From Syntrophobacterales bacterium (GTDB lineage Bacteria; Desulfobacterota; Desulfobaccia; Desulfobaccales; 0-14-0-80-60-11): 6,004 nucleotides of DNA. The stretch's first letter is position 1; each line of letters starts with the position of its first letter. The stretch lies in contig JALNYP010000128.1 in the NCBI GenBank assembly GCA_023229795.1, positions 1 to 6,004 on the forward strand, given 5' to 3'. The notes under the pieces were generated by a model. The model ran no database searches. It worked only from the letters and a program-made list of their open reading frames with translations, and was not told the DNA's origin. Below are positions 1-5,931 of this stretch, one piece after another. The position numbers and the translations under genes are program-made.

Positions 1-1374
1 GATGAATCCGAAGAGACAGATCACATAAACCAAGGCCAGCTTGCCGATGCCTTCTTCCCAGAGCTTTTTGAAATTGGACACCATGCCGATGGTGAAGAAG
101 GTCAGGACGAAGAACATCACCCTAAAGGTGTCCATTCCCGCCACCGCGGCGTTGGCCGTCTTCAGGGCCGCGGGGGAGGTCAGGCAAATAATCAACATCA
201 GGAAGAAGGTCAAGACGTAGCCCAAAACGAACTTGGGGAACCGCTCCCAGATCTCGATGGCCTTGATGCGGCCGCCGGTGCATTCGATCTTGGTGCACCA
301 GACCACCGCCAGGATGAAGGCCCAAACGCCGATGAAGATATCGATGAAGATCTTCACGGTAGTGGCCGTCATGACCATAAAGCCCGCCTGGTAATTGATG
401 CCGCTCTCAGCCAAGGCCTTGGCCCGGATCAGGGAGTCCACGATGGCGCCGGACGCCACCGCGGCGCCGTCGGTCTTGACCGCCAATCCCATCCAGGCTC
501 CGGCCACGAGAGGCTCTTTCCACATCATGATCTGGGCGAGGAAGGGCAGGATCAGCAGTTCCACCACCGCGAAGATCACGACCAGGGAAGAGACCATAAT
601 GGGCACCACCGGCCTGGCCCGGATGGCGCCGCCGGTGGCGATGGCCGCGGAGACGCCGCAGATGGAGATACCGGAGGCCAGAGGCGCGGCCCATTCCCGG
701 CTGAACTTGAAGTATTTGCGGGCGATGAAGTAGACCACCGCCCAGTAAATCAGATAAGCCTCGATGATGGCGCACAAACCCCGGAACATGACTGCCGAAG
801 CCAGCCCTACGGACCCCGCGGCCTTGACCCCTAAGAGCGCGCCTAAGATAACGATAGCGGTCTTAATATAGAGCTCGGGACGGGTGGCATCCTCCATGAC
901 TTTGGCAAATCCCGGGAAAAAGTTGCCGACGATCAATCCCGCGATGAGGGCGACAATAAATCCGCCTTCTCCCGTGAGTTTCAATGACCACCCCAGACCC
1001 ATGCTCTTCATCATCTCCGGGGTGTTGGCCGCGAAATAGGCAAAATGTCCCAAAAGAAAACAACCGTAACTTATCCAGAAAATGAAGGTAAAACCCACCA
1101 TGAAACGACCGGCGTTGACCCCCATGGACACCGCGCCGACCTGCGTAATGAAGAGCATGAATAGATAAGTCAGAAAAAGTGCAGTGAACCCCGGCATGCC
1201 TTTGAGGGTTCCGGAGATGGGCGACAGGGCCTTATTGATATCTATCCAGATGCTGGTCTTGATGCCCCAGCCCAGGAGATCCATTCCCACAAACATCCCC
1301 AGGCCGAGGACGAAGATAAACAGGCCCATCCATAAGGATAACCAGTCCTCGCTGATGCCTTTTTTTCCTTCCAT
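1..1374 (-). CDS. YeiH-family putative sulfate exporter-like membrane transporter, 3' end outside window
   Basis: The frame is open from ATG (1374-1372) to the window edge, giving 458 codons without a stop, so the C-terminus is missing. The product is very hydrophobic, with about a dozen likely membrane segments, roughly at residues 12-36, 62-86, 91-114, 135-151, 168-185, 192-217, 254-283, 328-357, 377-394, 413-430 and 446-458. Residues 234-249 read SGISICGVSAAIATGG, resembling the conserved glycine/serine-rich GTSICG.SA motif of the YeiH / Cons_hypoth698 (PF03601) family. A further conserved-looking stretch, GLAVKTDGAAVASGAIV, follows near 294-310. Members are annotated as putative sulfate exporters, but substrates are rarely demonstrated. 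Typical members have about 350 residues, so this is a long variant. The start is supported by AGGAGG at 1387-1382 with a 7-base spacer. The gene is divergent from the two-component operon and has a predicted sigma-54 promoter at 1536-1552, which suggests control by that system. Family assignment is fairly safe; the substrate is unknown. Confidence 0.82.
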   Translation of the reverse strand, partial: MEGKKGISEDWLSLWMGLFIFVLGLGMFVGMDLLGWGIKTSIWIDINKALSPISGTLKGMPGFTALFLTYLFMLFITQVGAVSMGVNAGRFMVGFTFIFWISYGCFLLGHFAYFAANTPEMMKSMGLGWSLKLTGEGGFIVALIAGLIVGNFFPGFAKVMEDATRPELYIKTAIVILGALLGVKAAGSVGLASAVMFRGLCAIIEAYLIYWAVVYFIARKYFKFSREWAAPLASGISICGVSAAIATGGAIRARPVVPIMVSSLVVIFAVVELLILPFLAQIMMWKEPLVAGAWMGLAVKTDGAAVASGAIVDSLIRAKALAESGINYQAGFMVMTATTVKIFIDIFIGVWAFILAVVWCTKIECTGGRIKAIEIWERFPKFVLGYVLTFFLMLIICLTSPAALKTANAAVAGMDTFRVMFFVLTFFTIGMVSNFKKLWEEGIGKLALVYVICLFGFI

Positions 1375-1375
1375 G

Positions 1376-1423
1376 TCATAACCTCCTGATTTTACCGTCG
1401 ATTAGGTGGCGCTGGTTGGTCAT
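1376..1423 (-). CDS. Possible 15-residue leader peptide upstream of the transporter
   Basis: On the minus strand, AGGAGGAGG (about 1439-1431) lies 7 bases before ATG 1423-1421. It opens a 15-codon frame, MTNQRHLIDGKIRRL, ending with TGA at 1378-1376, one base before the transporter ATG at 1374. The transporter Shine-Dalgarno (1387-1382) lies inside the last codons of this small frame, so ribosomes translating it would pass over that site. This arrangement is typical of translational coupling or leader-peptide control. The peptide has no recognisable function and no obvious run of one regulatory amino acid. It lies downstream of the predicted sigma-54 start near 1525, so it should be on the transporter mRNA. 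It could also be a chance frame following a decoy Shine-Dalgarno. Confidence 0.35.
   Translation of the reverse strand: MTNQRHLIDGKIRRL
1382..1387 (-). promoter_or_regulatory. Shine-Dalgarno of the transporter gene
   Basis: AGGAGG on the minus strand with a 7-base spacer to ATG 1374. It fixes the transporter start. It is embedded in the end of the possible 15-codon leader frame. Confidence 0.75.
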
Positions 1424-1444
1424 AGACACTCCTCCTCCTTGATG

Positions 1445-1499
1445 GGCGGGACTCAGGAGATCGACCTCAGTGATTATCGTCGACCGCTCCTTTCCCGCC
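1445..1499 (-). promoter_or_regulatory. Imperfect long hairpin in the transporter 5' leader
   Basis: Three nested complementary pairs stack into one imperfect hairpin in the predicted leader RNA. The outer stem is GGCGGGA / TCCCGCC (1493-1499 with 1445-1451), the middle is GGAG / CTCC (1487-1490 with 1456-1459), and the inner is TCGAC / GTCGA (1479-1483 with 1461-1465), closing a loop of about 13 bases. It lies between the predicted start of transcription (about 1525) and the Shine-Dalgarno of the leader frame (about 1431-1439). No U-run follows, so it is not a simple terminator. It does not match a riboswitch class I recognise. A regulatory leader structure or a protein-binding palindrome are both possible. 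Confidence 0.4.
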
Positions 1500-1535
1500 T
1501 TAGGCTCATAAAGCTTCACTATGTTAATTTTCCTA

Positions 1536-1552
1536 AGCAAAGAGAGTGCCAA
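1536..1552 (-). promoter_or_regulatory. Sigma-54 (-24/-12) promoter of the transporter
   Basis: The minus strand reads TTGGCACTCTCTTTGCT. The -24 element is TTGGCAC and the -12 element TTGCT, with exactly 10 bases between the invariant GG and GC. This matches the RpoN consensus TTGGCAC-N5-TTGCW. The predicted transcription start is an A near 1525, giving a leader of about 150 bases before the transporter ATG. Sigma-54 promoters need an NtrC-type activator, and one is encoded in the divergent operon (4345-5766). Confidence 0.8.
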
Positions 1553-1640
1553 GGGAGAAAACCGGTGGCGGCTGAAACCTAAGAGCTAATTCATCTTTAA
1601 TATTAAGGGGATATATCAGGGTCGTTTGGGAAAAGGCAGG

Positions 1641-1688
1641 AGCAGCAAGCCTATAAGATGCTTCCCTGAGGAAGCACTAAATGCTGCT
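1641..1688. promoter_or_regulatory. Candidate activator-binding site: nested inverted repeats
   Basis: The core is a perfect palindrome with arms TGCTTCC and GGAAGCA around CTGA (1659-1676). A second inverted pair, AGCAGCA (1641-1647) and TGCTGCT (1682-1688), encloses it. The core lies about 134-151 bases upstream of the predicted sigma-54 start, a usual enhancer distance for NtrC-family regulators. It also lies about 53-70 bases upstream of the predicted kinase transcription start, so it could also serve autoregulation. An AT-rich stretch (about 1590-1619) separates it from the sigma-54 promoter and could favour bending. I did not find a convincing IHF consensus there. Binding by this particular regulator is inferred from position and dyad symmetry only. 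Confidence 0.5.
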
Positions 1689-1693
1689 TTAAG

Positions 1694-1722
1694 TTGGCAT
1701 ATCGGCGATTTTTCTTTATAGT
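1694..1722 (+). promoter_or_regulatory. Sigma-70 type promoter of the kinase-regulator operon
   Basis: TTGGCA (1694-1699) and TATAGT (1717-1722) are each one mismatch from consensus and are separated by exactly 17 bases. The predicted start of transcription is near 1729, about 54 bases upstream of the kinase ATG at 1783. A small palindrome, ATCGGCGAT (1701-1709), lies in the spacer. This promoter makes the upstream in-frame GTG at 1723 an implausible start, since it would precede the transcript. Confidence 0.65.
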
Positions 1723-1767
1723 GTGATTACATCCTTTTTTTCGGGCCATCTTGGTTGGAGCCCAGGC

Positions 1768-1773
1768 AAGGAG
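1768..1773 (+). promoter_or_regulatory. Shine-Dalgarno that selects the kinase start
   Basis: AAGGAG with a 9-base spacer to ATG 1783. The longer reading from GTG 1723 has no comparable site upstream and starts before the predicted transcription start, so ATG 1783 is preferred. Confidence 0.7.
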
Positions 1774-1782
1774 TTCCCGGTC

Positions 1783-4338
1783 ATGTCCACAGCACAGGCA
1801 ACTTCCCCGCAGCAAAAACCGGCGCGTCTGCACCGGTCGCTCAGTCTCCAGCGCAAATTCCTCCTGGGAGTCGGGGTCATTTTCCTGGGATTTTGCTTGA
1901 TTATCGCCCTGCTCATCTACTCCCGGGAAAAGCGGCTCCTGGAAGAAGCGGCCCATGAAAGGGCCGAAATGGTCATGGCCGCCGCGGAGGCCGCCCGCAG
2001 TTACGTCCAGGAAGTGTTGCGGCCCAAGATGTACCAGGTTCTGGGCCGCGACGCCTTTTTGCTGGAAGCCATGTCCACCTCCTACGTGGGCCGGGCGGTC
2101 ATGGACCGCCTCAAGGAGAGCACCCCGGAATACCAAATCCGGCGAGTCGCGTTACACGCCCGCAACCCGGTTTCGGACCCCAAACCTTTCGAAGTAAAGC
2201 TGATTAAGTTTTTCGCCGCCCATCCCGAACTGCAAAGCTGGCAGGGGATCGTGCAGATCGCCGGCCAGTCCAGTTTCGTGCACTCCCGCCCGGTCTATTT
2301 CACCCCGGAATGTATGCACTGCCACGGCAGCCCTGACGAGGCGCCCCCGGACCTCATCAGGATTTATGGCCGGGAGCGGGGGTTCGGCTACCAGCCCGGG
2401 GATATCGCCGGGGTGACCGCGGTGAGCATTCCGGTGGACCTCGCCCTGGCCAAGATCAAGGAGCGGGCCATTTCCATCTTTGGCCTCAGTCTCTTCGGCC
2501 TCTCCCTGCTCTACGTCGGCATCTTCTTTTTTTTCAACCGGGTGGTGATCCACAGCCTGCGGGATCTGCTAGAAGTCTTCCGCCACGGCCTGCGGGACGA
2601 AACCGAGCTGCAACTGCTGACCGAGGCCAAGGCCAAAGACGAGATCGTCGAACTCACGGCCGCGGCCCAGGTCATGGCCGGGCATCTCCACGATACCCGG
2701 CAGCAATTGGCGGAATACACCGGAAACCTGGAAATCATGGTGAGCCAGCGCACCGAAGCCCTGGAGGCCTCGCAAAGCCAATTGCAAGAGAAGATCACGG
2801 CGCGCAACCAGGAATTGCATACCTTAAACACCATCGCGGAATTGATTACCCGGGCGGTCAATCTGACGGATATTCTGCCCCGGGTACTGCTCCAGACCTT
2901 AAGGCTAATACCGGCCCGGGGCGCCGCCTTGTACCTGCTGCGGGACAACCCCGCCCGCCTGGAACTCCAGTATCAGGAAAATGCCGACCGCCTCCCGCCC
3001 TGTATTCGTCTTGCTCCCGGCGAATACGATGCCGGCGAGGAGGACATCGCCGACCTGCCCTCTTCCCTGCACCAGGCTGTGGGCGGCCGCATGAGTTTTT
3101 TTGCCTGCGCCGAGGAACAGAATTGTCTCAATGTGCCCCTGGTCTGCCGGCGCCAGGTGCTGGGGGTCATGAGCTTCGTCCAGGTGGATTTCAACGAGAT
3201 CACCTCCGAGCGGCAGGAACTGCTGCACTCCGTGGGCCAGCAGGTGGGCATTACCATCGAGAGTCTGCAGAACGTGGCGCAACTGACGCACAGCAAGGAC
3301 CTGCTGCAATCGGTCTTCGACGGCATCACCGATATGATGGTCCTCCTGGATCGGGACCTGCGCATCAAGATGGTCAACCAGGCCTATCTCCGGCATTATG
3401 GGGTGACCTTGGAGGAGATTTTGGACCAGCCCGGCTGCTCCCTTGACGGCGAGGGTTACTGCCCCATTTCCCAGGAGAGCCTGAAGACCGTGTTCCGCAC
3501 CAAAAGGCCGATGACGGAGGAAGTGCAGAGCGGCAAGGGGGAAATTTTCCGGGTGCACTACTACCCTATTGTCGATGAACAGGGCGAAGTGGTCAGCATC
3601 GTGCGCAATGCCAAGGATATTACCGCGGAAAAGCGGGTGGAGCAGCGTATCCAGCACGCGGAAAAGTTGGCCTCCTTAGGTCAACTGGCCGGGGGCATTG
3701 CCCACGAAATCAACAACCCCCTGGGGGTGATTCTCTGCTACGCCGATTTACTCAAGAGCCAACTGAATGATTTTCCGCAGGGTTACAAGGATGTGGCTAC
3801 CATCGAGAAACATGCCCTCAATTGTCAGCGCATTGTCGCCGACCTGCTGGATTTTGCCCGGGGCCAGGAAACCGCGCGCCAAGCCACCGACCTGAATCCC
3901 ACCATCGAAGAGGTGGTGCGCATGGTAGAACACCAGTTCCTCCGGCAACATTGCGTCATCGAACTGGATCTGGAACCCGCCCTCCCCCAGGTCAAGATCG
4001 ATGCCAACAAGATGAAGCAGGTCTACCTGAATCTCCTGATGAATGCGCGCCAGGCTATCACCGGCCGGGGCGTCATCCGCATCCAGACGCGCCAACTACC
4101 GGACGCCGGCCAAGTGCAGATTATCTTTCGCGACAACGGTATCGGCATTCCGCCGGAAATCATTGAGCGCATCTTCGATCCCTTTTTCAGCACCAAAAAG
4201 ACCGGGGAAGGAACCGGCTTGGGACTGTCGGTCAGTTATGGGATCGTCAAGGATCATGGCGGGGATATCCACGTGGACAGTAAACCGGGCCAATGGACCC
4301 GGTTCACCATCGAGTTGCCGGTCGAGGAACTGAGGTAA
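1783..4338 (+). CDS. Haem-binding (DUF3365-like, CXXCH) membrane sensor histidine kinase with GAF and PAS domains
   Basis: 851 residues from ATG 1783. The order is: short cytoplasmic tail; membrane helix about 26-46; periplasmic sensor about 47-229 resembling DUF3365/Tll0287-like domains, with a c-type haem motif CMHCH at 177-181; membrane helix about 230-251; HAMP and coiled coil to about 346; GAF about 347-500; PAS about 505-620; HisKA with LAGGIAHEINNP and phospho-acceptor H641; and HATPase_c with N box (N754), G1 DNGIGIP (D784), F box FDPFFSTK (798-805) and G2 GTGLGL (810-815). All catalytic motifs are present, so it should autophosphorylate at H641 and pass phosphate to the regulator encoded 6 bases downstream. 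The haem suggests sensing of redox state, a gas or a small ligand outside the inner membrane; which one is not visible. Cysteines also cluster in the GAF (442, 448, 455) and PAS (552, 560), where a cofactor or redox role is possible but unproven. An in-frame GTG at 1723 would add 20 residues but lies in the promoter. Confidence 0.93.
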   Translation: MSTAQATSPQQKPARLHRSLSLQRKFLLGVGVIFLGFCLIIALLIYSREKRLLEEAAHERAEMVMAAAEAARSYVQEVLRPKMYQVLGRDAFLLEAMSTSYVGRAVMDRLKESTPEYQIRRVALHARNPVSDPKPFEVKLIKFFAAHPELQSWQGIVQIAGQSSFVHSRPVYFTPECMHCHGSPDEAPPDLIRIYGRERGFGYQPGDIAGVTAVSIPVDLALAKIKERAISIFGLSLFGLSLLYVGIFFFFNRVVIHSLRDLLEVFRHGLRDETELQLLTEAKAKDEIVELTAAAQVMAGHLHDTRQQLAEYTGNLEIMVSQRTEALEASQSQLQEKITARNQELHTLNTIAELITRAVNLTDILPRVLLQTLRLIPARGAALYLLRDNPARLELQYQENADRLPPCIRLAPGEYDAGEEDIADLPSSLHQAVGGRMSFFACAEEQNCLNVPLVCRRQVLGVMSFVQVDFNEITSERQELLHSVGQQVGITIESLQNVAQLTHSKDLLQSVFDGITDMMVLLDRDLRIKMVNQAYLRHYGVTLEEILDQPGCSLDGEGYCPISQESLKTVFRTKRPMTEEVQSGKGEIFRVHYYPIVDEQGEVVSIVRNAKDITAEKRVEQRIQHAEKLASLGQLAGGIAHEINNPLGVILCYADLLKSQLNDFPQGYKDVATIEKHALNCQRIVADLLDFARGQETARQATDLNPTIEEVVRMVEHQFLRQHCVIELDLEPALPQVKIDANKMKQVYLNLLMNARQAITGRGVIRIQTRQLPDAGQVQIIFRDNGIGIPPEIIERIFDPFFSTKKTGEGTGLGLSVSYGIVKDHGGDIHVDSKPGQWTRFTIELPVEELR

Positions 4339-4344
4339 CCAGTG

Positions 4345-5766
4345 ATGCCGCAGGAAAGAATCCTCATTGTGGACGACGAAGTGGATATGCTGGAAGGCAT
4401 GCAGCGTATCTTCAAGCAGCATTTGGGGGAGGTTGAAGTCACCACCACTTCCCGGCCCCGCCAGGCGCTGCGCCTGGTGCGCCAGGTGCCCGTTGACCTG
4501 GTCCTGCTGGATATCCGTATGCCCGAAGTGGACGGTTTCGAACTCCTGGAGTCCCTCAGAAAAGAGGACCCCTGGCTCACCGTGATCATGATGACCGCGT
4601 ATGGGAGCATCGAGATTGCGGTGGAGGCCATGCAGCGGGGGGCCTATGATTTCATCACCAAGCCCTTCCATAAAGACTCGCTGCTGCGGGCGGTGCGCAA
4701 AGGCCTGGAACGCAACCGGCTCATCCGGGAGAACCGCCATCTGCGCCTGAAAGTGGCCGATACTACCGGATTTGAAGGCCTGGTGGGACAATCGCCGCCC
4801 ATGCGCCGTCTTTTTGAGCAAATCCAGGCTATTGCTCCCACCGACTATGCGGTGATCATTCGGGGGGAGAGCGGCACCGGCAAGGAGTTGGCAGCCCGGG
4901 CCATTCATGGCCTGAGCAAGCGGGCCCAGCGCCCCCTGGTGGCGGTAAGCTGTCCGTCCATTCCCGAACATCTCCTGGAAAGCGAGTTCTTCGGACACCG
5001 GCGCGGGGCTTTCACCGGGGCCGATCGCGACCATATCGGGCTGTTCGAAGCAGCCCACGGCAGTTCCCTGTTTCTGGATGAAATCGGCGACATCCCGGTG
5101 GCCCTGCAAATCAAATTGCTGCGGGCCCTCCAGGAACAGGAAATCAAACCCCTGGGGGCCGCGAAAAACCTCAAAGTCGATGTCCGCATTCTGTCGTCCA
5201 CGAATCAGAATATCGAAGCCAAGATCCGGGACCGCAGTTTCCGGGATGATCTCTACTACCGCCTGAATGTCGTTACCCTCCAAACCCCGGCCCTGGCGGC
5301 CATCCGAGAAGACATCCCCCTGTTGGTCAACCACTTCTCCCGCCTGGCGTGTTCTGAACTGGGCCTGGCCCCCAAGCGCTTCACCGCGGAGGCCTTGGAA
5401 GCGCTGATGCAGCGTCCCTGGCCCGGCAATGTCCGGGAATTGCAGAATCTGGTGCGGCGGGTGGTGATGTTCTCCCCTGAAAGCATGATTCGCACCGCGG
5501 AGGTCCGGGCCGTGGAAGGGTTCGGCGGAAACGGCGCGGAGGTCCTGCCCCTCTGGCCCCCAGGGATCGGTGCGGAGCAGGAGTCCTATAATCAGGCCAA
5601 AGAACGCCTGGTCCAGCAATTCACCTTTAATTACGTGTCGAACCTGCTGGAAAAAACCGGCGGCAATGTCTCCAAGTCCGCGGAATTAAGCGGCCTGGGC
5701 CGGGCCTCGCTCCAGAAGATCATGCGCCGCCTGGGGATCAAGTCTGATAGTTACCGGGGAGATTAA
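4345..5766 (+). CDS. NtrC-family sigma-54-dependent response regulator
   Basis: 473 residues. The receiver domain (about 1-120) has acidic pocket D10/D11, phospho-acceptor D56, T84 and K106. The AAA+ sigma-54 interaction domain (about 143-372) has Walker A GESGTGKE (174-181), the sigma-54 contact loop GAFTGA (221-226), Walker B LFLDEIGD (242-249), sensor I region SSTNQ (284-288), likely arginine fingers R300 and R306, and sensor II WPGNVREL (359-366). A Fis-type helix-turn-helix is at the C-terminus (about 428-465, GGNVSKSAELSGLGRASLQ). All motifs needed for ATP-driven open-complex formation at sigma-54 promoters are intact. The start is ATG 4345, with GAGGT at 4332-4336 and an 8-base spacer; an in-frame GTG at 4342 would add one residue. 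The Shine-Dalgarno overlaps the end of the kinase gene, so the two are probably translationally coupled. The predicted sigma-54 promoter of the divergent transporter is the obvious local target. Confidence 0.95.
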   Translation: MPQERILIVDDEVDMLEGMQRIFKQHLGEVEVTTTSRPRQALRLVRQVPVDLVLLDIRMPEVDGFELLESLRKEDPWLTVIMMTAYGSIEIAVEAMQRGAYDFITKPFHKDSLLRAVRKGLERNRLIRENRHLRLKVADTTGFEGLVGQSPPMRRLFEQIQAIAPTDYAVIIRGESGTGKELAARAIHGLSKRAQRPLVAVSCPSIPEHLLESEFFGHRRGAFTGADRDHIGLFEAAHGSSLFLDEIGDIPVALQIKLLRALQEQEIKPLGAAKNLKVDVRILSSTNQNIEAKIRDRSFRDDLYYRLNVVTLQTPALAAIREDIPLLVNHFSRLACSELGLAPKRFTAEALEALMQRPWPGNVRELQNLVRRVVMFSPESMIRTAEVRAVEGFGGNGAEVLPLWPPGIGAEQESYNQAKERLVQQFTFNYVSNLLEKTGGNVSKSAELSGLGRASLQKIMRRLGIKSDSYRGD

Positions 5767-5816
5767 TGGCGTTTGCAGTTTCCTTTATTATGTTTTCTAT
5801 CAAAAAAGTAATGTTG

Positions 5817-5838
5817 GGTGCGTCTTATATCACGCACC
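5817..5838 (+). terminator. Hairpin downstream of the regulator gene, possible terminator
   Basis: GGTGCGT (5817-5823) and ACGCACC (5832-5838) form a perfect 7-bp stem with an 8-base loop, 50 bases after the regulator stop codon. No T-run follows, so intrinsic termination is uncertain. It may stabilise the 3' end or act with the next palindrome. Confidence 0.35.
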
Positions 5839-5867
5839 ATGAAATGGCGTAAAACGCGCCCTCCCCC

Positions 5868-5890
5868 AGCACAGGCTGAAAGCCTGTGCT
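5868..5890. repeat. Perfect 10-bp palindrome, REP-like repeat or bidirectional terminator
   Basis: AGCACAGGCT (5868-5877) and AGCCTGTGCT (5881-5890) are perfect inverted arms around GAA. The very stable short-loop stem and its place between convergent genes fit a dispersed extragenic palindrome of the REP type, which can also stop transcription or protect mRNA ends. Neither strand shows an immediate T-run (a T-rich stretch begins only about 12 bases further on the plus strand). Only one copy is visible in this window, so repeat status rests on its general look. Confidence 0.55.
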
Positions 5891-5931
5891 ACTGAATTTG
5901 AATTTCTTGTTTTTTGACAAAGATTTATCTT

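Larger units (their letters stand above)
5767..5931. other. Non-coding region between convergent genes
   Basis: This AT-richer stretch lies between the regulator stop and the predicted end of a minus-strand gene. It holds two hairpins (5817-5838 and 5868-5890) and no convincing gene. Confidence 0.5.

Noticed and set aside
395..775. Plus- and minus-strand frames of 112 and 122 residues within the transporter gene
   Set aside because: They overlap the continuous hydrophobic transporter frame and have non-protein-like composition.
1590..1619. IHF site between the palindrome and the sigma-54 promoter
   Set aside because: The stretch is AT-rich and contains TTAATATTAA, but no alignment to the IHF consensus has both halves in register.
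1694..1711. Possible sigma-54 promoter on the plus strand starting at TTGGCA
   Set aside because: The -24-like element is present, but the positions 10 bases after GG read AT instead of GC. The same TTGGCA fits a sigma-70 -35 box with a well-placed -10.
2905..3657. 250-residue minus-strand open frame opposite the GAF-PAS region
   Set aside because: Antisense shadow of the kinase, with no recognisable motif and no promoter or Shine-Dalgarno evidence.
4096..5619. 507-residue minus-strand open frame opposite the kinase end and the regulator
   Set aside because: It lies wholly antisense to two genes with complete catalytic motifs. Its translation is rich in low-complexity G/Q/H/R stretches and shows no domain. 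Long antisense frames are common in GC-rich coding DNA.
5846..5860. GGCGT / ACGCGCC hairpin after the regulator
   Set aside because: The arms do not pair without a two-base bulge and the stem is short. Not supported as a separate element.
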